Shown here in pieces: positions 17,236 to 25,346 of a DNA stretch of 64,000 nt. How positions within the stretch are numbered: position 1 is the first letter of the stretch; every line of letters starts with the position of its first letter. The notes beneath the pieces are model-generated. The model saw only the letters and a list, made by a program, of their open reading frames with translations, made no database searches and had not been told where the DNA came from. Source of the stretch: SB15 sp964639245. GTDB taxonomy: Bacteria > Chloroflexota > Anaerolineae > Aggregatilineales > J027. The position numbers and the translations under genes are program-made. The DNA lies in contig CAZXCU010000014.1 in the NCBI GenBank assembly GCA_964639245.1, positions 69,607 through 133,606 on the forward strand, written 5' to 3'.

Positions 17236-18351
17236 ATGGCTGAAATTGTGGTTGAAAACGCGGTCAAAAAATTTGGCAGTTTTGTAGCCGTAGATAATGT
17301 CAGTTTAACGGTTCATGACCAAGAATTTGTGGTGTTGTTGGGGCCAAGCGGCTGCGGCAAAACGACGCTCCTTCGTGCCATCGCCGGACTTGGCATGGTG
17401 GATTCGGGGCGAATCAAAATTGGCGAACGGGATGTGACCTATCTTGCACCGCGTGACCGTGATATTTCGATGGTCTTTCAAAGTTACGCCATTTTCCCGC
17501 ATATGAAGGTGTTTGATAACATTGCTTTCGGGCTAAAAATGAAAAAAGCACCCAAGAATCTGATTCAGGAACGGGTACAAAAAGCAGCAGAACTGCTCCA
17601 CATCGAAAATATGCTAGACCGCTATCCGGGGCAAATGAGTGGCGGGCAGCGTCAGCGTGTAGCAGTCGCACGGGCAATCGCGGTGGAATCCAAAGTGCTG
17701 CTGATGGATGAACCTCTCAGCAACTTGGACGCGCTACTTCGTCTGGAAATGCGGGCGGAGCTTAAATCTCTGCTCGCTCGTCTGAACGCCACCACGATTT
17801 ATGTGACCCATGACCAGATTGAAGCGCTGAGTATGGGCGATCGAATCGCGGTTATGAAACAGGGCAAAATTCTTCAATTTGATCACCCTACCCGCGTTTA
17901 TGATTTGCCGGCTGACCATTTTGTGGGTGGCTTCATTGGCAACCCGCCGATGAATTTCTTAGAAGGGCAAGTCCAACAATCCAATGGCAAAGTCATCGTT
18001 AAAATTGGTGATTTTGAATTGATTCCTTCCCCCGAAATGAACACCCCCTTAAAATCGTTGGATGGCACGACGATTTTGATGGGGATACGGGCGGAAAATA
18101 TGGAAGCCTTGAGCGAACCTTCGCCGGACGCGCTCAAGGTGAATGTGGATGTGTTAGAGCCGTTGGGGTCACAAAATCTGCTGACGATTCGCATGGGACA
18201 CCAGACGCTCAAAGTTTCGACACATCCCGATTTTCCAGCGCGGATGGGTGGAGACATCTGGATTCGTTTCCCCATCAACAAAATTCGCTGGATGGACAAC
18301 CGCACAGGCCGTGCCATCACGCCCGCAGTGGATGAAATCCGAACGGGATAA
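17236..18351 (+). CDS. Sugar ABC transporter ATP-binding protein (MalK/MsmK/UgpC type)
   Basis: 371 residues, ATG at 17236. Motifs are Walker A GPSGCGKTT (36-44), Q-loop FQSYAIFPHM, signature MSGGQRQR, Walker B LLMDEPLSNLD and H-loop VTHDQIEA. A C-terminal TOBE/OB region (about 240-371) includes GNPPMNFLEG and IRAENM. It drives the importer encoded by 13713-17134. It is the only ATPase of this type in the window, while two other MalFG-type importers (44488-48239 and 53884-57073) lack one, so it may serve several, as MsmK does in streptococci; that is inference. Confidence 0.92.
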   Translation: MAEIVVENAVKKFGSFVAVDNVSLTVHDQEFVVLLGPSGCGKTTLLRAIAGLGMVDSGRIKIGERDVTYLAPRDRDISMVFQSYAIFPHMKVFDNIAFGLKMKKAPKNLIQERVQKAAELLHIENMLDRYPGQMSGGQRQRVAVARAIAVESKVLLMDEPLSNLDALLRLEMRAELKSLLARLNATTIYVTHDQIEALSMGDRIAVMKQGKILQFDHPTRVYDLPADHFVGGFIGNPPMNFLEGQVQQSNGKVIVKIGDFELIPSPEMNTPLKSLDGTTILMGIRAENMEALSEPSPDALKVNVDVLEPLGSQNLLTIRMGHQTLKVSTHPDFPARMGGDIWIRFPINKIRWMDNRTGRAITPAVDEIRTG

Positions 18352-18375
18352 ATGTACATGCGGGTTGAGGATATA

Positions 18376-18444
18376 CGGACGGCATGTATGCTGTCCCTAC
18401 AGATTAGATTCCGTAGGGATACGAGCGTAATATATTGCGTCCGC
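18376..18444. repeat. Dispersed palindromic repeat, copy 3
   Basis: GGACGGCATGTATGCTGTCC, then CCCTACA, then GTAGGGATACGAGCGTAATA and a TATTGCGTCCGCC end. It has the same two-module design as the copy at 8348 and lies in the gap between the ATPase and the next hydrolase gene. Confidence 0.8.
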
Positions 18445-18464
18445 CAAAAGATGGGACAAACACT

Positions 18465-20387
18465 ATGCTAGACAATTACCGCCGCCGCAAACTTGACCCC
18501 ACCCAGGGTTATAAACCGCTTGATTTTGGTGGGGGAGGCATCACAGGCAGCATTAATCGGGATGGGCGTATCACAGCCATCAACACCTATCATCCCGAAC
18601 ATGGCTATATCACGTTGACTTCTGCCCCACCATTCGATGAATCGCAGCGTTATAACCCGTCGGCGGTGCGGGCATATCGAAAAAGTCTGGTGGATTTAGA
18701 AGGCTACGGGCTGAAATTTTTTGATGTGCCAATTGTCAGTTATGAAGTCTATTTGATTGAGGACGCGATTCCGCATCTCAAATTGACGCTTGAAAATGGC
18801 ATCACCGCCGAAGTCACAGGCTTTATTGCGCTTGATGAAAAATTACAGCCATTTTTTTATTCATGGCAATTTTCTCATTATGGGGAACTTGCTTATTTTG
18901 ATGGCAAACTTTGGCTACAGCGTTGCGCTTATACGCAATTGACAGAGGGCGGCCCGATTCCAATGCCATCGTTTGAAACGAAAATTATTTTTCAGCGTCC
19001 AATTGGTGTTGTTATCATTGAAAACACAAATTTAGATTTAGCCGTTAGTGTGAGTGGTCATGGCTGTAGAGAAATTGATGATGGGAGCGTAAAATTTCAC
19101 TCAGAAGGAAACAAATACCCTAATTTTGGACATGCAGAAGGTTCTGGTTTCGACTCAAAAGAAACAACTTTTTCAATAGGCTTTGGTAAGGGGCATGATG
19201 CGATTGCTAGCCAATTTCTACTTAAACATTATGGTAGTGAGCATTATTTCAACAAAATAGCTGATTTGTGGCAAGAGCGCTGGCAGGGCTGGCAATATGA
19301 CCATCACCCGCTTGATTTACCCCTGCGGCGGGCGCTGGTCTATGCGCTTCATTGTTGCATCCCTGTGAATAAAGATTCCATTTGTGTGATTACCGACCAT
19401 CAGTTACTGCCACTGGCATGGACGCGAGATGCGTATTATACGATTATGCCGTTGTTGCGCTGGCGACCTGAATTTCATGAGACAGTTAAAAAACACTTGC
19501 ATTGGCTGTTTGCGGTGGCGCAGCGTCCGAATGGCTATTGGGGGCGGGCGTATTTAACGAATGGCAGGGTCAAAGACAATTCCTTCCAACTCGACCAGCA
19601 GCTTTACCCCCTATTAGAACTCGCAGAATATATCGAAACCACAGGCGATAGTGCTACATGGGAAAAATTTCAGCCGCACGTCGAAAAAATCATGGGAATG
19701 TTGCTCGACAAAATTGGTAACGTTGGCCTCTTTCCCACCGATGAAACTCCCGCCGATGACCCCGTACATTTGCCCTATCATCTCTCCAGCCATATTTTAT
19801 TCTGGCATACCCTCCAAAAATTATCGCCGTTGACAGGGGGGAAATGGGATTCCTTAGCGGAACAAATCCGGCAGGCGGTGTATGAAAAATTCGTGGCAGC
19901 CTTTACCCCCTCTCCATTAGTTGGAGAGGGGGCAGGGGGTGAGGTGAAAATTTTCGCCTATCTCACCAATGGAGCAGGACAGCATCATTTTTATCACGAT
20001 GCGAATGATTTACCACTTGCCCTTGCGCCTCACTGGAGATTTTGCACGGCAGACGACCCTATCTGGTTAGCCACGATGAATTTTGCCTTTTCTGAAAATA
20101 ATGCTGGTGGATTTTATGGCGCGGCGGCGGATGAATTTCGCGGCTTGGGATCAGTCCATACGCCGTCCGCTTGGCCTCTGGGGGATGTACAGGAAATTTT
20201 GTTCGCGCAGGCCATCGGCGATGCTGATAGAAAAAATCGGGTCGTGGCAAAATTAGCCAAAGTCGCCCAATGGGATGGCGCACTCCCCGAAGCCTATCAT
20301 GTTCAAACGGGTGAAGTTGTCTCGCGCCACTGGTTTGCTTGGCCTAACGCGGCCTTACATTTGATTGAATGGGAAAAAAACGCATGA
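18465..20387 (+). CDS. (alpha/alpha)6-type glycoside hydrolase of uncertain family
   Basis: 640 residues from the ATG at 18465; the 10 earlier codons lie next to the repeat and were not used. The N-terminal half is beta-rich (FGGGGITGSINRDGRITAIN). The C-terminal half has helical-toroid motifs of glucoamylase/debranching-type enzymes: LPLAWTRDAYYTIMPLLRW and NSFQLDQQLYPLLELAEYIE. There is no signal peptide, so it is cytoplasmic. Residues near 481-494 (TPSPLVGEGAGGE) are encoded by an inserted palindromic repeat. Its stop overlaps the GH63 start (ATGA). It probably cleaves the imported alpha-glycoside; I cannot name the family or substrate. Confidence 0.75.
   Translation: MLDNYRRRKLDPTQGYKPLDFGGGGITGSINRDGRITAINTYHPEHGYITLTSAPPFDESQRYNPSAVRAYRKSLVDLEGYGLKFFDVPIVSYEVYLIEDAIPHLKLTLENGITAEVTGFIALDEKLQPFFYSWQFSHYGELAYFDGKLWLQRCAYTQLTEGGPIPMPSFETKIIFQRPIGVVIIENTNLDLAVSVSGHGCREIDDGSVKFHSEGNKYPNFGHAEGSGFDSKETTFSIGFGKGHDAIASQFLLKHYGSEHYFNKIADLWQERWQGWQYDHHPLDLPLRRALVYALHCCIPVNKDSICVITDHQLLPLAWTRDAYYTIMPLLRWRPEFHETVKKHLHWLFAVAQRPNGYWGRAYLTNGRVKDNSFQLDQQLYPLLELAEYIETTGDSATWEKFQPHVEKIMGMLLDKIGNVGLFPTDETPADDPVHLPYHLSSHILFWHTLQKLSPLTGGKWDSLAEQIRQAVYEKFVAAFTPSPLVGEGAGGEVKIFAYLTNGAGQHHFYHDANDLPLALAPHWRFCTADDPIWLATMNFAFSENNAGGFYGAAADEFRGLGSVHTPSAWPLGDVQEILFAQAIGDADRKNRVVAKLAKVAQWDGALPEAYHVQTGEVVSRHWFAWPNAALHLIEWEKNA
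19905..19944. repeat. CCCTCACCCC-type palindromic repeat inside a coding sequence, copy 3
   Basis: CCCCCTCTCCA (19906-19916) and TGGAGAGGGGG (19922-19932) form a perfect 11-bp stem with a 5-nt loop, followed by CAGGGGGTGAGG. It is read in frame as TPSPLVGEGAGGE within the hydrolase at 18465. Confidence 0.85.
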
Positions 20388-21586
20388 ACTGGCAAGCATG
20401 GATTGAAAAATGTCAAACGCTCCTCAAGGGCAATCAGATTGAAACACACGGTTTTCGGTATACCCGCCCCGCGCCGCATGTCTACGAATATCAATGGTTA
20501 TGGGACTCGTGTTTTCATGCTATGACCTATCGCTGGTTTGATGTGGACATGGCGCAAGATGAATTGTTGAGTGTGATTGCCAAACAGGTTACAAGCGGCG
20601 CTGACGTAGGCATGGTTCCGCATATGAACTACTGGCAGCCGGATGGTGAGCCATTGTGGGGCAATCCTGAACGCAGCATTATCACCCAACCACCCTTGAT
20701 TGCAATTGCGGCGGAAAAAGTTTTTGAGGCGACGCAAAATCGGGAATTTCTGGAAAAAATTTATAGGGCGGAGGTGGGTTTTCATCGCTGGTTTGACCGC
20801 CGCCGTGACCCGGACAATGACCATCTGGTAAGTCTCATTCATCCGTGGGAGGCAGGCTGCGATGCGTCACCACGTTGGGATGTGCCGCTTAATTTAGATG
20901 ACCCTACGCCCGAAGTGACCAAAACCACCCGCCACGCGCTGGTCAAAACGTTGATTGCGTATGAGTGTGATGCCGGGGTGCTGGCAAACGATGGCTACTT
21001 CCATGTCGAGTCCATCGAATACAACGCGATTCGGGCAGCCGATGTTGAAGCGCTGGGCAGGATTGCCCGAATTTTAGGCCATGACAGCCACGAGTGGGAC
21101 GACAAAGCCAAACAAATTCAAGCGGCGGTTCAGGCCAAAATGCTGCAAACGGATGGCATCTGGGATTTATACGGGTTAGACGAAAAGCCCATCAAAATAG
21201 ACAACGCCGCGAAATTCATTACCCTATTTGGCGGGTGTGTCTCCGATGAAACCGCCCAAAAGCTGGTGGCTGATTTGGAAAGTTCGCGTTACTGGACAGC
21301 CTACCCCGTCACTACCACGCCCACCGACTCCGCCAAATTTGCGCCAGACCATTACTGGCGGGGGAATGTCTGGCTGGCGGTCAACTGGCTTATTTATCAA
21401 GGGCTGCGGCGTTATGGCTATTTTGCCCAAGCCAGTCAACTGGCCCAACGCAGTTTAGACCTTGTAGAAAAGCACGGTTTCCACGAATATTTCAACCCTC
21501 TCAATGGCACAGGTTACGGGCCAGCCCTGCAAAGCTGGTCAGCGATTGTGTTAGATATGCTGGCTACGGAAGAAAAACGCACATGA
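20384..21586 (+). CDS. GH63-family hydrolase (glucosylglycerate/mannosylglycerate hydrolase-like)
   Basis: 400 residues from the ATG at 20384, overlapping the previous stop as ATGA. Motifs match the bacterial GH63 mannosylglycerate/glucosylglycerate hydrolase group: YQWLWDSCFHAM with D41, HPWEAGCDASPRWD, HYWRGNVWLAVNWLIYQG and GFHEYFNPLNGTGYG with E368; D41 and E368 are the expected catalytic pair. Length is close to characterised members (roughly 410-450). It is cytoplasmic. Activity on 2-O-glucosyl- or mannosyl-glycerate is inferred from the family and from the phosphorylase next door, whose ATG overlaps this stop. Confidence 0.85.
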   Translation: MNWQAWIEKCQTLLKGNQIETHGFRYTRPAPHVYEYQWLWDSCFHAMTYRWFDVDMAQDELLSVIAKQVTSGADVGMVPHMNYWQPDGEPLWGNPERSIITQPPLIAIAAEKVFEATQNREFLEKIYRAEVGFHRWFDRRRDPDNDHLVSLIHPWEAGCDASPRWDVPLNLDDPTPEVTKTTRHALVKTLIAYECDAGVLANDGYFHVESIEYNAIRAADVEALGRIARILGHDSHEWDDKAKQIQAAVQAKMLQTDGIWDLYGLDEKPIKIDNAAKFITLFGGCVSDETAQKLVADLESSRYWTAYPVTTTPTDSAKFAPDHYWRGNVWLAVNWLIYQGLRRYGYFAQASQLAQRSLDLVEKHGFHEYFNPLNGTGYGPALQSWSAIVLDMLATEEKRT

Positions 21587-23277
21587 GCGAACGATTGCTC
21601 GATTTCCTGTTACAACTCTATCCGCCCGAACAAGCCCATCCCGCTTATGAGCGATTGATGTATCGCATGGAACAGGCCAAACAGCGCCTTGAACCCCTGC
21701 CGGAGAAACCCTTGTTTTCGGAAAAAGACGTGGTGTTAATTACTTATGGCGATTCCTTGCAAAAGGCAGGTGAAGCCCCTTTACAAACACTGCGTCAGTT
21801 TGCCGAAGAAAAGCTCGCGGGAGTCATTTCTACAATTCATATTTTGCCATTTTATCCCTACTCCTCGGACGATGGTTTTTCGGTCAAAGATTTTTATGCA
21901 GTCAATCCATCGCTGGGTGATTGGTCGGATGTGGAGCAGTTAGGCCAAAAATTCGCGTTGATGTTTGACGCGGTGTTTAACCATATGTCCGCCCAGAGTG
22001 GGTGGTTTCGGGAATTTTTAGCTGATAATCCTGAATTTAACGGGCTTTTTCGCACCGAATCGCCGGAGACAGATTTAAGCGCGGTGACTCGTCCGCGTGC
22101 GTTGCCTCTGCTGACCGAGTTCACCAAACCCAATGGCGAAACCGTGTATTTGTGGACAACCTTTAGTGCCGACCAGATAGATTTTGATGCGCGTTACCCG
22201 AATACGATTTTGCGGCTGATTGATATTTTGCTGTTTTATGTGGAAAAAGGCGCGAGTATCATTCGCCTCGATGCAATTGCCTATTTGTGGAAAATCGCTG
22301 GGACAAGTTCCATTCATCTACCCCAAACCCATACTGTGATTCAACTCATGCGGGCGGTGCTGGATGAAGTTGCCCCGCAAGTCGTTGTGATTACCGAAAC
22401 GAATGTGCCGCACGCTGAAAATATCTCCTATTTCGGGGATGGTACGAACGAAGCCCAACTGGTTTATAATTTCACCCTTCCGCCGCTTTTGTTTCATAGT
22501 TTGCTGACGGGCAACGCCAAAAAACTCCGCGAATGGGTCAATACGCTCGATACACCTTCCGAACGCACCTCCTTTTTTAATTTCACCGCCTCCCACGATG
22601 GAATCGGGGTACGTCCGGTGGAGGATATTTTGGATAAAAGCGACCTCCAAGCGCTGATTACCCATGTCGAATCACGTGGCGGGCGGGTATCGTATAAACG
22701 CAATGCGGATGGCACACACAGCCCATATGAATTGAATATGACCTATATCGATGCAGTCACAGACCCATTTGAATCGGAAGATATGCAGGTCAAACGTTTT
22801 GTGGTTTCGCAAGCTGTCATGTTGAGTCTGGCCGGTGTGCCAGCGATTTATATTCATAGCCTGCTGGGGTCGCATAATGATATTGAGGGCATGATTCAAA
22901 GCGGACACAACCGCACCATTAACCGCGCTAAATTATCCATGACAGACATTCAAACCACTTTAGGAAATAAAAATTCTTTCCGTGCCAAGATTTTTGAAGC
23001 CTATCGTCATCTGATTCAGGCACGGATTCAACACAGCGCTTTTCATCCCAATGCCCATCAACAGGCCTTAGATGTGGGCAATGAAGCGGTTTTTGCGCTG
23101 CGAAGGTGGAACGACGATGAAAATTTCCTTTGCCTGCACAACCTGACCGCATATCCGCACCTCATCATCGTAGAACAAAGCGGGATAGAAATTTTGACCA
23201 GCACAACAATCGGTGGTCAAGTAACGCTTGCTCCTTATGAAGTATGCTGGATTAAGCTGTTCTCCAATTCAGCATAA
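21583..23277 (+). CDS. GH13_18 glucoside phosphorylase (glucosylglycerate phosphorylase-like, YcjM type)
   Basis: 564 residues. It is a GH13 barrel of the sucrose-phosphorylase subfamily: ITYGDSL (53-59), IHILPFYPYSSDDGFSVKDF, FDAVFNHMSAQSGWF, IIRLDAIAYLWK with nucleophile D230, VVITETNVPHAENISYFGDG with acid/base E272, and FTASHDGIG with D339. The length fits glucosylglycerate phosphorylases and E. coli YcjM (about 560) better than sucrose phosphorylases (about 490-505). It should use phosphate to release glucose 1-phosphate from an imported alpha-glucoside. It is the last plus-strand gene of the cluster and overlaps the GH63 stop by ATGA. The acceptor is inferred. Confidence 0.85.
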   Translation: MSERLLDFLLQLYPPEQAHPAYERLMYRMEQAKQRLEPLPEKPLFSEKDVVLITYGDSLQKAGEAPLQTLRQFAEEKLAGVISTIHILPFYPYSSDDGFSVKDFYAVNPSLGDWSDVEQLGQKFALMFDAVFNHMSAQSGWFREFLADNPEFNGLFRTESPETDLSAVTRPRALPLLTEFTKPNGETVYLWTTFSADQIDFDARYPNTILRLIDILLFYVEKGASIIRLDAIAYLWKIAGTSSIHLPQTHTVIQLMRAVLDEVAPQVVVITETNVPHAENISYFGDGTNEAQLVYNFTLPPLLFHSLLTGNAKKLREWVNTLDTPSERTSFFNFTASHDGIGVRPVEDILDKSDLQALITHVESRGGRVSYKRNADGTHSPYELNMTYIDAVTDPFESEDMQVKRFVVSQAVMLSLAGVPAIYIHSLLGSHNDIEGMIQSGHNRTINRAKLSMTDIQTTLGNKNSFRAKIFEAYRHLIQARIQHSAFHPNAHQQALDVGNEAVFALRRWNDDENFLCLHNLTAYPHLIIVEQSGIEILTSTTIGGQVTLAPYEVCWIKLFSNSA

Positions 23278-23293
23278 CCGGGACAAAGCTACT

Positions 23294-24295
23294 TTACTGT
23301 CTCAAATTACGCTGTCGTCCGTAAATTGAAATGAGGGCTACAAGGGTCAGACCTAGAATGATGAATTGGTAAGCATCTTCAATGTTGGCGGCCCGCAGTA
23401 AACTGTCAATCACACGCAGCACCAACGCACCGGCCATTGTTCCCCAGTAGCTGCCTTTGCCGCCCGCCAACACTGTCCCGCCGACCACCACCGCCGCAAT
23501 TGAGGGAAATAAATACGGCTGCCCCAGATTCAAGAAGACTGTCTGGGTAAATCCGAGTAAAACAAATCCGCCAAGCGCGGCAAGCAACCCACTGAGTGTA
23601 TACGTCAAAATGACCACACTTACCACAGGCACACCGGACAGTCGTGCTGTGGTACGATTCACACCGATGGAAAACAAATATTTTCCATACACGGTGCGTT
23701 CCAGCAGCACCCACAGGAACAGCCCCAAAGCAACCCACACAAAAATAACACCGGGAAATTTGCCAATGAGGGGTTTTGAGAATAATTCGCCCATCAATTC
23801 CGGTGTTCCCCCCAGCAGTTCACCGCGTGTATATTGCAGAATCAACCCCTGCACTACCCCCGCCATGCCCAATGTCATGACAAGTGGCGGCATTTTCAAC
23901 AGGGCAATCCCGATGCCATTCACAAATCCAATCAGCGCCCCTACTGCCAGCGCCGCGCCTAGCCCCACAAGGATCATGTCGTTGTTGCCGTCGGTGATAC
24001 GATACGTTAATATCGCGCCGATGGTCACAACCGCCCCTGAGGAAAGGTCAATCCCTTCCCCGCCGCTAATGATGACCAGCGTTTGCCCCGCCGCGATGAT
24101 GCCCAAAAACGCTGCCAACCGTACAATATTGATGGCTTGGTCGGGATTCACAAATCCCGCCCGTACAAATTCCCCACTCAGAAACAACAAGGTTGCCAAA
24201 ATGAGCGCAAGCACCGGTGGCGGGAAATAGGGCTGAATTTTTCGCAGATTTTCACGCCAGACTTGTATCGGCGGACGTTGGATATTTTCAGTCAT
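23294..24295 (-). CDS. Sugar ABC transporter permease (RbsC type), second subunit
   Basis: 333 residues with about nine predicted helices. The ribose-type permease signature GGEGIDLSSGAVVTIGAIL is present, plus IAAVVVGGTVLAGGKGSYWG near the C-terminus. Overlap of 8 bp with the preceding permease gene indicates coupled translation. Two different RbsC-type subunits in one operon suggest a heterodimeric channel, as in the YtfT/YjfF pair. It is the last gene of the importer operon. The transported sugar is unknown. Confidence 0.9.
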   Translation of the reverse strand: MTENIQRPPIQVWRENLRKIQPYFPPPVLALILATLLFLSGEFVRAGFVNPDQAINIVRLAAFLGIIAAGQTLVIISGGEGIDLSSGAVVTIGAILTYRITDGNNDMILVGLGAALAVGALIGFVNGIGIALLKMPPLVMTLGMAGVVQGLILQYTRGELLGGTPELMGELFSKPLIGKFPGVIFVWVALGLFLWVLLERTVYGKYLFSIGVNRTTARLSGVPVVSVVILTYTLSGLLAALGGFVLLGFTQTVFLNLGQPYLFPSIAAVVVGGTVLAGGKGSYWGTMAGALVLRVIDSLLRAANIEDAYQFIILGLTLVALISIYGRQRNLRQ

Positions 24296-25346
24296 TGCTT
24301 GCCAGCCCTCTCACAAACTCTGCTGTATGGCGGATACGTTGCACCAGACCCAGCCCCGCCAGCGCACCCAAAATAATCAGCGCGTCTACCAGCGTGCGTG
24401 ACCATGTAGGAATGTCCTCTTGAAAGGAAAGAATGTTACGAATAGTGCCAAGAATATAAACCCCCAGCATCGAACCGACGATTCCGCCCTGCCCACCACT
24501 TAAACGGGTTCCGCCCAAAACCACCGCCACAATCGACTCAAGGGTCATCCCTTCGCCAATGCCGGGATCGCCTGTCCCAATCCCGAAGGTCAGCGCGGTA
24601 GCCGCTCCTGCCGCAAAAACACCGGAGAGAACATAGGTACTCAAACGCATCATATTGACCGGCACACCGGTTGTATAAGCAGCATCGGCTTTTCCACCCA
24701 TCGCGTACAGATATTGGGTGTAGCGGGTGGAACTCAAAATGAGCCAGAAAATGACCAAACAGATCATCACCAGCAGGGGGACAGGCACACCTTCATAGGG
24801 GTCTTCCGCCAACCCCACCTTCTGCAATAAATTCATGAAATCGGTAAAAATAGGCCAATCGGGGTAGGGCGTGCGGTAAAAGCTGGTGACATCGCGGGGC
24901 AGCCGTCCGCCCGGTTCGGGCAAAACGTATAAGGCAATCCCCGCGTACACAAAACTCGTCGCATACGTAGTGACAATGGGCTGCAATCGAAGGTAGGTAA
25001 TACACAGACCATTGAATAACCCCGCCAGCATACACACCCCGAAAGCCAGGGCAACCCCGCGTGCAACTTCGGTGTTGGTCGATTCTTGCAGCACTTCCGT
25101 AGCAATGACGGTATTTGCCATCGAAACCATTGAACCCACGGACAAATCGACTCCGCCGCCAATCACCACAAATGTTTGTCCGATTGCGACAATCATCAAG
25201 GGCAGAAAAACGCGCAAATTGCCGTTTAAGGCGCGTTCCTCAAACATATTGTCCTGCACATCATAATTGGCAGCCAGCGCAATCAACAACAAAATAAAAG
25301 CAAAAACAAAAGGATTTTTACTTAAAAACCGTTGCATTTTGGTCAT
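24288..25346 (-). CDS. Sugar ABC transporter permease (RbsC type), first subunit
   Basis: 352 residues with multiple predicted helices. VIGGGVDLSVGSMVSMANTV and IVAVVLGGTRLSGGQGGIVG are the two family signatures. It has a longer loop around residues 140-185 (PEPGGRLPRDVTSFYRTPYP) than its partner. The start overlaps the ATPase stop (ATGA), and its end overlaps the next permease start. With the ATPase at 25343 and the binding protein at 26966 it forms a complete importer. Confidence 0.9.
   Translation of the reverse strand: MTKMQRFLSKNPFVFAFILLLIALAANYDVQDNMFEERALNGNLRVFLPLMIVAIGQTFVVIGGGVDLSVGSMVSMANTVIATEVLQESTNTEVARGVALAFGVCMLAGLFNGLCITYLRLQPIVTTYATSFVYAGIALYVLPEPGGRLPRDVTSFYRTPYPDWPIFTDFMNLLQKVGLAEDPYEGVPVPLLVMICLVIFWLILSSTRYTQYLYAMGGKADAAYTTGVPVNMMRLSTYVLSGVFAAGAATALTFGIGTGDPGIGEGMTLESIVAVVLGGTRLSGGQGGIVGSMLGVYILGTIRNILSFQEDIPTWSRTLVDALIILGALAGLGLVQRIRHTAEFVRGLASND

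Noticed and set aside
21583..23277. Sucrose phosphorylase as the product
   Set aside because: The subfamily is right, but the length and the neighbouring GH63 and ycj-like genes favour a glucosylglycerate-type phosphorylase.
23457..24230. 257-codon plus-strand open frame
   Set aside because: Pro/Thr/Ser-rich shadow of the RbsC-type permease on the minus strand.
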